This document shows, one piece after another, positions 15,415-24,575 of a stretch of 64,000 nt of DNA. Location of the stretch: positions 64,001 through 128,000 of the IMG/VR virus record IMGVR_UViG_3300032046_000003, one strand, 5' to 3'. The stretch's first letter is position 1. Every line of letters begins with the position of its first letter. Both the position numbers and the translations under genes were made by a program. Under the pieces are notes generated by a model. It did no database searches, was not told where the DNA came from, and was given only the letters and a program-made list of their open reading frames with translations. Origin of the DNA: a virus.

Positions 15415-16046
15415 TGAAAAATAAAAGACATGGTAAAACAGGAAGACACTGGAAGTTATCTGGAGAAACTAAAAAACGCCAAAGTGAGGCCAAAATAGGA
15501 GATAAGAATCCATCATATGGTAAGCCTGCATATAATAGAGATGTTTCATCATCTGAACAATCTAAACTAAAAAATAGATTAGCTCATTTGGGTAAAAAAC
15601 AATCCAAAGAAATTATAGAAAAACGATTTGCCTGGTTAAAGGATAATAACAAAAGATTAGAAACTAATAAAAAAAGAAGTAAATCTTTGTCTGGAAGAAT
15701 TCAATCTGATGAACATAGACTTAATTCTAGAAAAGCTGCTATTAATAGAATTACGAGAAATAATGGAATTTGCAGACCTAATTTTAATCCAAAAGCATGT
15801 GAATTTTTTAAAAGCTATGATGAACATAATAATACAAACGGACAATATGCAACTAGTGGTGGAGAATATGAAATAAAAGATTTGGGTTATTTTCTTGACT
15901 ATATTAATTTTGATAAAAAACTTATAATGGAATTTGATGAGAAATATCATGATAAACGAAAAGATAAAGACGTAATTCGTCAAAAAGAGATTCAGCAATT
16001 ATATCCAGATTTTAAATTTATAAGAATAAAACAGGAGAGCATATAA
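15414..16046 (+). CDS. Freestanding homing endonuclease, EDxHD/Vsr-like
   Basis: A 210-residue protein. Basic N-terminus with NUMOD3-like KIGDKNPSYGKPAYNRD. A central block NPKACEFFKSYDEHNNTNGQY is shared with three sibling endonucleases. The catalytic segment GYFLDYINFDKK, LIMEFDEKYH, RQKEIQ is the EDxHD type. It starts at an ATG overlapping the stop of tube paralogue 2, and its last codons (AAACAGGAGAGCATATAA) supply the ribosome site of tube paralogue 3. No zinc module is present at its N-terminus, unlike its siblings. Confidence 0.8.
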   Translation: MKNKRHGKTGRHWKLSGETKKRQSEAKIGDKNPSYGKPAYNRDVSSSEQSKLKNRLAHLGKKQSKEIIEKRFAWLKDNNKRLETNKKRSKSLSGRIQSDEHRLNSRKAAINRITRNNGICRPNFNPKACEFFKSYDEHNNTNGQYATSGGEYEIKDLGYFLDYINFDKKLIMEFDEKYHDKRKDKDVIRQKEIQQLYPDFKFIRIKQESI

Positions 16047-16047
16047 G

Positions 16048-16731
16048 GTGTATATCCGTCAGGTAATTACAGCCCAAAACTGCATTGTAGAAATGCCCAA
16101 GGGACATGAATGCGGATATTTGCAGAACTTAACTATAAATGCCAATTATAATTTACAGCCCGTAAGAAATTTGTATCAGCATACAATTCAACATCATGCT
16201 TTAGGCATAGTTGAATATAACGCAACAGCCCAGAGAGCCTTTGTAGAATTAGATTCTATTTTTGGTAATGATAAAAATATTTTGGATTTCTTGAATGGTA
16301 TACAAGGAATAAAGAATACTGTTGGAAATTTAAATAGCGCTGGAGACCAATTGAGGCAATTTATGGATAGCGTCGGAACTGTGGCAAGATCGATATATGA
16401 TTTTGCTACTAGTTTTACAACTCCCAAAATTGATGAAATAGAAGACACTATAAATAAACTTTTAACTGGTGAAAAGAATATTGGAGATTTATTTACAATA
16501 TTTGAATTTGATATAAGAGTAACAAATCCAATTGTAAAATTTCCAAATTTCGAGAGTTCAGAACTTAACGAGTTTTTAAACAGAACAATAGGGAACAGAC
16601 AAGAATTATATATTTTAAATGGATGTAAGGTTTCGTCTAGAAGTACAATAATCACACCCGCTAATGTGGCGGTAATGGAGAATATAAATATAGTCGCTAG
16701 GAATCTTACAGACTCGGTTTTTAAACAGTAA
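16048..16731 (+). CDS. Tail tube-like protein 3
   Basis: A 227-residue third paralogue, starting at GTG 16048 with AGGAG supplied by the upstream endonuclease gene. Its N-terminal strand pattern (ECGYLQNLTINANYNLQPVRNLY) and its C-terminal VAVMENINIVARNL match the other two. A longer middle insertion (residues about 90-150) is helical. Such enlarged tube paralogues often cap the tube at the baseplate. Role inferred. Confidence 0.55.
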   Translation: MYIRQVITAQNCIVEMPKGHECGYLQNLTINANYNLQPVRNLYQHTIQHHALGIVEYNATAQRAFVELDSIFGNDKNILDFLNGIQGIKNTVGNLNSAGDQLRQFMDSVGTVARSIYDFATSFTTPKIDEIEDTINKLLTGEKNIGDLFTIFEFDIRVTNPIVKFPNFESSELNEFLNRTIGNRQELYILNGCKVSSRSTIITPANVAVMENINIVARNLTDSVFKQ

Positions 16732-16745
16732 AGGGGGGTGCAGAA

Positions 16746-17240
16746 ATGGAAGAAGAAAAAAAAGTAGAAGATAAAAAAGAAGTACAAGAATTGGATCCTA
16801 TTAAGTTGGCAAAAATAGAATTGGGCAAAGATTACAAGGCTACGATAACCACATGTTTGATAGATGAAAAGGATAAAAATAGGAGAATTAACTTTCAATT
16901 TTCGGTTCACGTGCCTTCGGTTAAAGAAGAGCTTCAGGTTAATGTTAGAGAGCAAGAAATAATTGGAAGTAATTTAAACAATATGTTGGTATTGACAGCC
17001 GTAAGGATGATAGCTGTTTTAGACATAGTGGTCGATGGGATAACAATGATTGATGATGAGGGTAAGGCTATAGTTATTGATTTATCATTCTGGCAAATGA
17101 TACAACAAATGAAGGCTGTGGGAAGAGCTTACAAAGAAATAGTTATTCCTTTATATACTAAATTTATGGAATTTCAACAATCTATAGAAACTGACTTTGA
17201 TTCATTAAAAAAAGCATTAGCACAGCTTGGGAAGAAATAA
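16746..17240 (+). CDS. Tail assembly chaperone (gpG-like)
   Basis: A 164-residue protein, strongly acidic/basic at the N-terminus and helical at the C-terminus, located between the tube genes and the tape measure, where all long-tailed phages keep their chaperone pair. Near its end the codons TTA AAA AAA form an A AAA AAA slip site (17207-17213). Most ribosomes would read on to the TAA at 17240 and make this short form; some slip back to make the GT fusion. The ribosome site AAAGGGGGG precedes the ATG. Confidence 0.75.
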   Translation: MEEEKKVEDKKEVQELDPIKLAKIELGKDYKATITTCLIDEKDKNRRINFQFSVHVPSVKEELQVNVREQEIIGSNLNNMLVLTAVRMIAVLDIVVDGITMIDDEGKAIVIDLSFWQMIQQMKAVGRAYKEIVIPLYTKFMEFQQSIETDFDSLKKALAQLGKK

Positions 17241-17282
17241 AATTCAAAATTTGGCAAAAATATGGGCTGCCCTGGGCTGTGC
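17207..17282 (+). promoter_or_regulatory. Programmed -1 ribosomal frameshift element
   Basis: The slip heptamer A AAA AAA at 17207-17213 sits in the right frame. After a 6-base spacer a 12-bp stem follows: 17220-17231 (GCACAGCTTGGG) with 17271-17282 (CCTGGGCTGTGC), three pairs being G-U, around a 39-base loop. Slip site, spacer and stem all match the standard design. Confidence 0.75.
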
Positions 17283-17506
17283 AAGATACCACTGCTATGC
17301 AATATCTTTTGTTATGTGCGCATGCTGTATTAGAACAAGAAAAACAAAATAGTGGTGGAATAAGCGAAGTTGATGCAAATGATATTTGGAATAAGAAAAT
17401 AGAAGAAGCCAATGAGAGAGCTGATCAAAGAAGAAAATCAAAAGAAGAATTAGTAAAAGAAGCCCAAGATAAAATAATTAGACAAATAGAGGAAAATAAA
17501 AAATAA
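17213..17506 (+). CDS. Tail assembly chaperone GT extension (via -1 frameshift)
   Basis: This is the -1 frame half of the chaperone fusion. The product is the join of 16746-17213 and 17213-17506, giving 253 residues. After the slip it reads SISTAWEEIKFKIWQKYGLP and continues to a Lys/Glu-rich helical end. A GTG at 17279 inside the frame is the only possible independent start and has no ribosome site. GT-type proteins bridge the tape measure and tube subunits during tail assembly. The stop overlaps the tape measure ATG. Confidence 0.75.
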   Translation, partial: SISTAWEEIKFKIWQKYGLPWAVQDTTAMQYLLLCAHAVLEQEKQNSGGISEVDANDIWNKKIEEANERADQRRKSKEELVKEAQDKIIRQIEENKK

Positions 17507-19308
17507 TGCCATCAGAGTTTTTTGATATTTTTACAGGCAGTCCTGGAAGAAGAGCAGAATCTGTTCATAGCGCGGCTATGTCAGATCAACAGCAAAGAGA
17601 TATTCTTAATACATTTAAAGATGTTGCGAATATATTAAAAACCAGCGCTGACCAAAATGCTAGATTAGCTAGAGGTGAAATGCAATTACCTCAGCAAAGT
17701 GCTACAGTTGATGTGTTAAGAAATGTACCTAGAGCGGTAGAAGGTGCAATAGGAGATTATTTTAGGAAACAAGGAATTACGCCTGAACTTTATTCTGGCG
17801 AAATTGGAAAAGCGTCTATGCAAATGGCTAGAGGGGGAGCGCCTTCTCTACCTAAGTTTGAAGATGAAATATCTAAAATAACTTCAACAATTCGTCAAAT
17901 GAATGATGAAGCCGGAAGAGCTTCTTCAAGTGGTGGATTTTGGCGTCAAGCTTTAATGGGTGGAGTTGGTGGAGCCGCAATGGTTGGTGGGATGATGAGC
18001 GGTAATCTTATAGAGATAATGTCGGGAGCATTAAATGCCGGGCAATCTATAAGAGGCGCTTTTGAAAAAGGTGGAGCGAGAGGAGCGGCAGGAGCAACAG
18101 GACAAACTCTTATAGGGATGGCTTTGGCAGCCGGTCAAGCCGCTTTTCAAGAAGCACAGCAATATGTACCACAAGCTTTAGAAGCAGGTTATACAATTTC
18201 AAGAATTAGAGGATTGGGTGGTGGATTAACTCAAGGCGAAGCCGGTATGGGTCAATTAATGGGAATGGGTAGATTAGGCGGAGCCCAAGTTCTTTCAGCT
18301 CAACAAATATTACAAGGTACAGAAATGTTTGCTCAAACTGGTGGAGGTAGTGCGGCTCAATTAACAGAATTTACTGGAAGAATGAGAGACTTTTTTGTAG
18401 TGTATGGTCAAGCTGGAGTTCAATTATTACAAGCTGCAAGAAACTTACAACAATGGGTACCCGATGGTGATATGTCTAAGGCTTTTGAAGATGCTATAAA
18501 TAAATCAAGAGCCGTAGGAATAGAATCTCCTCAACTACAAATTGAGAGAGCTTCGGCTCTTGCTCAGGTTGGTAAACAACTTGCAATAACTGATTATAGA
18601 AATATTGGTGGCCGAATAACTGCTGTTGCAGATACAACATCCGCTTTAGCAAATATAGGATTAGGTGGTCAAGCTGGAGTTTCTGCTGTACAAGAACTTG
18701 GACAAGGATTTGGTGGAGCTTTACACAATGCTTCTCAATTTGCATTTTTAAGAGCAGCGGGAATATCAAATCAAAGAATATTTGAAATAGGAACTGGTAA
18801 AGTTCCAATAACTGCCAAAGAAATAGAAGCTGTATCTAAATTTACTATGAAAGGCGTAGGTGCATTACCTGAATTTGCTCAATTAGCCGCTTTACAAAGT
18901 ATACCAATGTTTCAAGGACCTGAGGCTGCTGCGGCTATTGAAAGAATGGACATAGCTCCAGAAGTTAAAGCAAGATTATTAGGAACTAGACATAGTCAAG
19001 CTTCTGTAACTGAACAAGCTAAATCTACAGTTACTGATACAAGATTCAAAGGTGTTGTGGATGCATACGGTGGAACATTAAAATTAGAATCAGAAAAAAT
19101 CGGTAAAGGCTTTACTGAGGGAATGACAACCTTATTAAATACGTCTACAAATATTAAAGGTGCGGGTCAAAAAATAGTTGATGGGGCATCAACATTCGCT
19201 GGAGCGGTTAGTCATTTTGGTAAAATAGTAACCAGCATGTCTTCTTCTACAGGAGGAACCATATCTACTGGTAAACAATCTATAATCGGCAAGCCTCAAA
19301 GGAAATAA
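17506..19308 (+). CDS. Tape measure protein
   Basis: A 600-residue protein directly after the chaperones. It is Gly/Ala/Gln-rich with long predicted helices and a hydrophobic glycine segment (ALMGGVGGAAMVGGMMSG, about residues 145-165) typical of tape measures, which set tail length and are ejected with DNA. At 600 residues it implies a rather short tail by the usual one-helix rule. No lytic domain (lysozyme or peptidase) is visible. The start ATG overlaps the previous stop. Confidence 0.75.
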   Translation: MPSEFFDIFTGSPGRRAESVHSAAMSDQQQRDILNTFKDVANILKTSADQNARLARGEMQLPQQSATVDVLRNVPRAVEGAIGDYFRKQGITPELYSGEIGKASMQMARGGAPSLPKFEDEISKITSTIRQMNDEAGRASSSGGFWRQALMGGVGGAAMVGGMMSGNLIEIMSGALNAGQSIRGAFEKGGARGAAGATGQTLIGMALAAGQAAFQEAQQYVPQALEAGYTISRIRGLGGGLTQGEAGMGQLMGMGRLGGAQVLSAQQILQGTEMFAQTGGGSAAQLTEFTGRMRDFFVVYGQAGVQLLQAARNLQQWVPDGDMSKAFEDAINKSRAVGIESPQLQIERASALAQVGKQLAITDYRNIGGRITAVADTTSALANIGLGGQAGVSAVQELGQGFGGALHNASQFAFLRAAGISNQRIFEIGTGKVPITAKEIEAVSKFTMKGVGALPEFAQLAALQSIPMFQGPEAAAAIERMDIAPEVKARLLGTRHSQASVTEQAKSTVTDTRFKGVVDAYGGTLKLESEKIGKGFTEGMTTLLNTSTNIKGAGQKIVDGASTFAGAVSHFGKIVTSMSSSTGGTISTGKQSIIGKPQRK

Positions 19309-19312
19309 TTAA

Positions 19313-21325
19313 ATGGTTCAAGAGACAGGTCCTCAATATTTTATTAGGATATTCACATCAGATGGAGAAATAAATCCTAATAATATATTTTCTATAAATA
19401 CAAGCAAAGATTTATATTCAGATACGGGTAGTTGGTCAATAGAAATGAATTATGACCAACACTTTTTTGATAAATCTATACAAAATTCAGTTACATATAG
19501 TCAAGATTCAGTATTTTTTAAAGTAAAACCTATGGATTATGTTGAGATATACTTATCTCATCAGTTGCCTGAAACTGGATTTGGTGTATATGATATAAAT
19601 GGACAATTTGTAAGAAATTTTGATGAAACTGTAAATTCTTCAGGTTCAAGAATAAAACAAGATTTAACAACAACCTCATCTTTAGATATAGTCGAAAGAA
19701 TATTAAATCCTCATTTAGTTTTCTGTGGATTTGTAGATGCCGTAGACAACAATTTTGCTATAGGCGAAAATTCAACAAATAACAGAGTGATTATAAGAGG
19801 CAGATGCCTATCTAAATTTTTAATTAACCATCATCTATTTTTTAATTTTCCATTTTCTGACTTATTATTAAAACAAGTTGAGGGTCAAATAGCTTTATTA
19901 GGATTAAGACCAAATGAGGCCATAGATTTAGTATTATCGACATATTGCCAAGCAGTATTATCTAACAATGAAGTAAAATTTGTCAAACAGTCTGTTGTTG
20001 ACAAAGCTGGAGGAATAGCTGCTTATACTAAAAAAATAGAAAAAACACCTGCTCATATTATAGTTTGGGGAGACGAAAAAGATTCTGAATATTTTAGTCA
20101 AATAATACACAATGCTGATCCTAGTTTTAATAACATATACTGGGGAACAAATTTAGATTCAGCAAGAAGCGCTAATGTGCCTAATGGAGAATTAATTCCT
20201 CAAAAAGGATATTTTGATTGGGGAAGAATGGAATATGTAGACTCTATAAATAGAAACATATTTAATATTTCTTCTGATTCACCTGTGTTTAATTTATGCA
20301 AACAAAGCGCTCAATTACCATTTAATGAATTCTTTGTAGATGAAGTAGGAAATGTGGTAATGAGAAAAGCATTAGATGCATGGGATTATAATTCTCAAAG
20401 CACCATTGATACTCAACAAAACAAACTAATAAAAGATTGGGTTGAATTAAAAGAAGAAGATATAATAAGCTGGAATTTTTCAATTAGCGACGATGAACTT
20501 AAAACTTTGATTCTTTCTATACCATGTGCATCTGTTTTTGCAAATGCTCCTATAATGGCAGGCACTGTTGGGATGGCCCCGGTTTTGGAAGAAACTGTGC
20601 AAGAATTTGCTAAGGAATCTGAAAAGAGTTTTAAAGATGATTTGCAAACTTTACAATTAAAAAACAAAGGTACGCTTACTTCGTCAGAATCAGCAAAACA
20701 AAAACAAGAATTAATAAATACTTTACAGCAAATAAGACAAAAACAAAAATTTCATTTAGACCATTATGATTTATCAACTAGAGAAGGAATATTAGCATTT
20801 TGGGCAAGATATGGAATAAGACCTGAATCTATAAATGATTTATATTCAGATACTTTTAGTAAGTTTTATACATCGGCTTGGAGTCTATTTCAAAAATATG
20901 CAAATTTTTGGTGGAAAGGTACTTTTATAGTTACCGGAGATGCTAAATATAAAATAGGCCAAAAAGGTAAAATAAGAAATTTTGCTAAAGATGCTAATAA
21001 TGTTATAAGAAATTTTAACTTTTATATACATGGTGTAAGTCATAAATTTACTTGGGGAGAACATTGGATTACTCAAATAACTTTTACTAGAGGCGAGATA
21101 GAAAACACGCAAATAAGTCAAAGCATTAAGCCCATACAAATAAAATATTCTAATCAACCTAATAAAAAATTACCAGTTAATCCTGCAACAAAAGCTGTTC
21201 AAAAAGTTATTACTGGTGATAATACGTATATATCTTCTACTAATAATCAAACAGGTATTGGTGATATAATACTTACTGGAACTGTTCAAAGTGTAACAGA
21301 TCCTAATCGTCAGTTTAACGAATAA
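19313..21325 (+). CDS. Baseplate hub-like protein (gp27/gpD type)
   Basis: A 670-residue protein. N-terminal beta domain (YFIRIFTSDGEINPNN), then a hub-like domain with FCGFVDAVDN and VIIRGRCLSKFL, the pattern of gp27/late-control-D proteins (a self-contained beta barrel that trimerises at the tube end). The C-terminal NFYIHGVSHKFTWGEHW and TQITFTRGE strands are also typical of hub proteins. A central insertion (about residues 410-470) is Lys/Gln-rich. It sits just before the OB-fold spike gene, as expected. Confidence 0.65.
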   Translation: MVQETGPQYFIRIFTSDGEINPNNIFSINTSKDLYSDTGSWSIEMNYDQHFFDKSIQNSVTYSQDSVFFKVKPMDYVEIYLSHQLPETGFGVYDINGQFVRNFDETVNSSGSRIKQDLTTTSSLDIVERILNPHLVFCGFVDAVDNNFAIGENSTNNRVIIRGRCLSKFLINHHLFFNFPFSDLLLKQVEGQIALLGLRPNEAIDLVLSTYCQAVLSNNEVKFVKQSVVDKAGGIAAYTKKIEKTPAHIIVWGDEKDSEYFSQIIHNADPSFNNIYWGTNLDSARSANVPNGELIPQKGYFDWGRMEYVDSINRNIFNISSDSPVFNLCKQSAQLPFNEFFVDEVGNVVMRKALDAWDYNSQSTIDTQQNKLIKDWVELKEEDIISWNFSISDDELKTLILSIPCASVFANAPIMAGTVGMAPVLEETVQEFAKESEKSFKDDLQTLQLKNKGTLTSSESAKQKQELINTLQQIRQKQKFHLDHYDLSTREGILAFWARYGIRPESINDLYSDTFSKFYTSAWSLFQKYANFWWKGTFIVTGDAKYKIGQKGKIRNFAKDANNVIRNFNFYIHGVSHKFTWGEHWITQITFTRGEIENTQISQSIKPIQIKYSNQPNKKLPVNPATKAVQKVITGDNTYISSTNNQTGIGDIILTGTVQSVTDPNRQFNE

Positions 21326-21335
21326 AGGAATTAAA

Positions 21336-22079
21336 ATGCCAGAAGAATATACATCTTTATTTTTAGATAATACATTATTTATAGCTCAGGTTATACAAGT
21401 ATATCCTAAGAGAGTTGTGGGAAAACAACAAATATCAAATAATGTGGAAGTTGAAATTGTTCACGAGGCTTATACAATAGATGTAAAACCAGCAGCTCAT
21501 AGATTAGCAATACAAGGAGTTAGAGTAATAACATCAAATACCGGCGGTAGTAATAAAATTTTAAAATCAGGTGAAGTCTATATGCCCTCTATTGGAGATT
21601 GGGTTGTATGTGCATATTTAGAGGGGTACCCTGATTTTGCAGTTTGTTTGGGAGCAATATACAATCCCGGTATAAATGAACCTTCAGAGCAAGGTGAAGT
21701 TATTGAAGATTATGTAATTCATCATCAATCTGATTCTTTTATAAGAATGAGAAATTTAGAAAAAGCTGTCAATCCTTCGTCAACAATATCACGATCAGAA
21801 ATAAAAATAAATCATAAAACGGGGACTAAAATAGAATTAACAGAACCTAGTGTAAATAAATGCGAATGTAATATTTTACATAATTCTGGTACACTATTTA
21901 AAATAGACGTGGATGGTAACATAGAGATATACACTAAAAAAGACATTAAGGTTCTGGGGAAAAGCGTAGTTCTGGGCGATGAAGCAAAAGCGCAAGGAGT
22001 CCAAACTGCTCAAACAATTGGATTTTGTCGTTTCACTGGAGAGCCATTTCAGGGACTGCCTAATATAAAGGCTGGTTAA
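21336..22079 (+). CDS. Baseplate spike protein (OB-fold, gpV/gp5-like)
   Basis: A 247-residue protein. Residues about 60-115 look like the OB-fold of spike proteins (SGEVYMPSIGDWVVCAYLEG, then DFAVCLGAIYNP). The C-terminal third has alternating strands (TGTKIELTE, GTLFKIDVDGNIEIYTKK, DIKVLGKSVVLG) expected of a trimeric beta-helix tip. The protein forms the central needle under the hub. No lysozyme domain is present. Confidence 0.7.
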   Translation: MPEEYTSLFLDNTLFIAQVIQVYPKRVVGKQQISNNVEVEIVHEAYTIDVKPAAHRLAIQGVRVITSNTGGSNKILKSGEVYMPSIGDWVVCAYLEGYPDFAVCLGAIYNPGINEPSEQGEVIEDYVIHHQSDSFIRMRNLEKAVNPSSTISRSEIKINHKTGTKIELTEPSVNKCECNILHNSGTLFKIDVDGNIEIYTKKDIKVLGKSVVLGDEAKAQGVQTAQTIGFCRFTGEPFQGLPNIKAG

Positions 22080-22082
22080 AAA

Positions 22083-22865
22083 ATGAAATGGACAAAATTA
22101 AAACTATCTAACTATATTACAACATCTGCATTAGGAAAAAGTGAAATAACTTTAAAAAATGGTGGTCTTTCTAATGCAACTAAAGATATTATTTTGGGCA
22201 TATCTAGCGGATTAGTTCAAAGTCATTCAGACTGGCAAAATACAGTAATGATAAACAACATTCAAGCTAATGGAGGAACATGCTCCGCGCTTGGACCATT
22301 AATAACTCCAGCTACAGGAATTGCTTTAATGGGGTTATGGTCACAAAAATTAAGTCCTAATGTTGTTAAATCTAATATAATAAATCAATTTCCGAGCAAA
22401 ACCATAGTTGAGTTAAAATCATATTTTAAGAATTTGTGCGAATCGATTGCAAGCGGATTTGTTGTGTCTTTTAATCAATGGTTAGATACGACCAGTATTA
22501 ACAATATAATAATAACCGGTGGAATATGTTCATGTCAATCACCTCCAAGTTCTCCCATAGGTTCTTATTCTAATGGAATAGGCAATCTTTCAATTTTAGA
22601 AGGTAATATTCCAGTAAAACTTCAAAAATCAGTTATTAAAAATAACATAATTGCGTATTTAAAAGGCACTGTTAGATTAAATGAATCTGGTAATGCAACT
22701 AAATATTTGTTGCAATTTATAGATTCAGTTTCAGAAGGTATAATAAATATGCATAATGAATGGCTTTCAGGTACTCAAATCATAAATATTCAAGTTAACG
22801 GGGGAACATCAACATTTTTAGGGCCACTCATATCATCAATAGGAAGTAATGGAGTTATAAAATAA
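22083..22865 (+). CDS. Baseplate-region protein with three internal repeats
   Basis: A 260-residue protein of unknown family made of three divergent repeats of about 80 residues. Each ends in the same unit: SSGLVQSHSDWQ with INNIQANGGTCSALGPL; ASGFVVSFNQW with INNIIITGGICSCQSPP; SEGIINMHNEWL with IINIQVNGGTSTFLGPL. One gene therefore encodes a pseudo-trimer, possibly matching the threefold spike encoded just upstream. The ribosome site is weak and translation is probably coupled to the previous gene. Function unknown. Confidence 0.5.
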   Translation: MKWTKLKLSNYITTSALGKSEITLKNGGLSNATKDIILGISSGLVQSHSDWQNTVMINNIQANGGTCSALGPLITPATGIALMGLWSQKLSPNVVKSNIINQFPSKTIVELKSYFKNLCESIASGFVVSFNQWLDTTSINNIIITGGICSCQSPPSSPIGSYSNGIGNLSILEGNIPVKLQKSVIKNNIIAYLKGTVRLNESGNATKYLLQFIDSVSEGIINMHNEWLSGTQIINIQVNGGTSTFLGPLISSIGSNGVIK

Positions 22866-24565
22866 TGCCAACATTTACATCAATACCATCTGGATTTAAT
22901 GAAAGTTTAGACTCAACAACAGATTTTATAGGTGGAACTTATACAAATTATGCTAAGCCATTTCAAAATTTAACAAGTGCTGTTTATGTAAAACAATCTG
23001 GACAAGATATTCCATACACTTTACAAGATATTGATTTAGATGGCCAATTAGAAATTGTAGTTGGTAGTGCTACAGGGACAGTTCTAGTTAGTTATAATTA
23101 TCAAAACGGAACATCACCTTATAACCAAGCAATAGAAATAACTGTTTTTAATCCAACTGGTACACATAATAATTATATAACAGTCTCTAATTTTCCTATT
23201 ATAACTATTACCACACCTGTAACCGGCACTATTGATGGCGTGGGAAATCAACTAATCAGAATTGGCAATATGTCTGGTAAAATTGATTCAAGTTATATTT
23301 ATGATTCCGGTGAACTTGGAACCATGGCTGCATCGGCAGTTAGTAAAAATCAAGAAAAATTAGATTTACAAGATTCTATTACAAGTTTATATAACACAAA
23401 GAATGACAAATTAAAAGAACATAATGTTAATATAAAATTTTCAGTATTTTATAACGAAGGTTACGACTATGTAGTATCTTTTCCTAATGAAAGCCAATTT
23501 TATCAAGACGAATTTGATTCTATAGGGACTTGGCAATGGTTAACATACGGGCCTTTGCAATCAACTTGGTATTATTATGGCGGAAATTCTGAAATTTATT
23601 ACGATAAATTAGAGAAAGAGCTTACTTATAATAGACAAGAAATTACTACTTCTACCTTAGAAGGCTATCAGCAGCAAATAAAAATTCCAAGAGGTTCATT
23701 AACATTAACAATTCCTGCATCTTCTAATTATAGCGGAATTGCAGTACCCGACAAAGCTATTGATGGACAAATAGGATTAACAAATGCTTATCAAAGTAGA
23801 AATTTAAATCCTGCGACAGTGTATATACAGCTTGATCAGCCTGCTTATTTAACCAAAATTAGAATAAATCCCTCTCCTGAATCTGTACTTGAAAGAATTG
23901 AAAGCGTAAAATTATCAGATACCCAATTTGGAAGTTATATAGAGCTTTTAAAAAATCCCATAGATGTGGCTAATGAATGGATAGATATAGATACTTCTTC
24001 GGGAAATAGTTTGGGAATAACAATACAAGATGATAATTCACAAGATTTAATTTATTTGCCTAAGAAGCAATGGATTGCTGTAAAAGTATATAGGTCTTTA
24101 GAAAGTGATGTTTGGATAAATGAAATAGAGATTTACAAGGCAAATTACAGTACAATCCAACAAACATTTTTAGACAATACTTGGGCTTTTTATAATCAAA
24201 ATCTAGTTGACGCTGCTAGAGTTTATGGACCTAATGTTGGATGGGACACGATTCCTCCTACGGGAAGAGCAACTTGGTCCCAAGCCAGATTTGCTTCAAC
24301 TTTAACGGGTGGTCCTTCAGGCGGAATTACAACTAGACAACAAGCAATAAGTGCTTGGTTGGCAAGACCAGAAATTCAATCAATAATAGCTCAAGTTAAC
24401 GCCGAGGGCGATGGCATATATTTAAATAATCAAAAAAGATTGTGGAGGGATAAATTTAATAATAGCGTTACTCAACAATTTAGTTTACAAAATTCTATTA
24501 ATGACAACGCGGTTAGCATAGTAAAAATAAATTCAGAGCTCAACGATTATTCTAGATATATATAG
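22865..24565 (+). CDS. Baseplate/tail protein with discoidin-like domain
   Basis: A 566-residue beta-rich virion protein. The N-terminal 100 residues contain the recurring small beta module (VYVKQSGQDIPY and TVLVSYNYQNG). Residues about 280-430 look like a discoidin (F5/8 type C) carbohydrate-binding domain: YSGIAVPDKAIDG, TVYIQLDQPAYLTKIRINP, ending KKQWIAVKVYRS and WINEIEIYKA. Helices near the end could be a coiled coil. It may bind the cell surface near the baseplate. Followed immediately by an inserted endonuclease gene. Confidence 0.55.
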   Translation: MPTFTSIPSGFNESLDSTTDFIGGTYTNYAKPFQNLTSAVYVKQSGQDIPYTLQDIDLDGQLEIVVGSATGTVLVSYNYQNGTSPYNQAIEITVFNPTGTHNNYITVSNFPIITITTPVTGTIDGVGNQLIRIGNMSGKIDSSYIYDSGELGTMAASAVSKNQEKLDLQDSITSLYNTKNDKLKEHNVNIKFSVFYNEGYDYVVSFPNESQFYQDEFDSIGTWQWLTYGPLQSTWYYYGGNSEIYYDKLEKELTYNRQEITTSTLEGYQQQIKIPRGSLTLTIPASSNYSGIAVPDKAIDGQIGLTNAYQSRNLNPATVYIQLDQPAYLTKIRINPSPESVLERIESVKLSDTQFGSYIELLKNPIDVANEWIDIDTSSGNSLGITIQDDNSQDLIYLPKKQWIAVKVYRSLESDVWINEIEIYKANYSTIQQTFLDNTWAFYNQNLVDAARVYGPNVGWDTIPPTGRATWSQARFASTLTGGPSGGITTRQQAISAWLARPEIQSIIAQVNAEGDGIYLNNQKRLWRDKFNNSVTQQFSLQNSINDNAVSIVKINSELNDYSRYI

Positions 24566-24575
24566 GAAATAAATT

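Noticed and set aside
16194-16955. 253-codon open frame on the minus strand
   Set aside because: It lies opposite tube paralogue 3 and the chaperone gene, is rich in Phe/Ile/Ser as an antisense frame would be, and has no start signal.
17279-17506. Independent small gene starting at GTG 17279
   Set aside because: No ribosome site; the frame is fully explained as the -1 frameshift extension of the chaperone.
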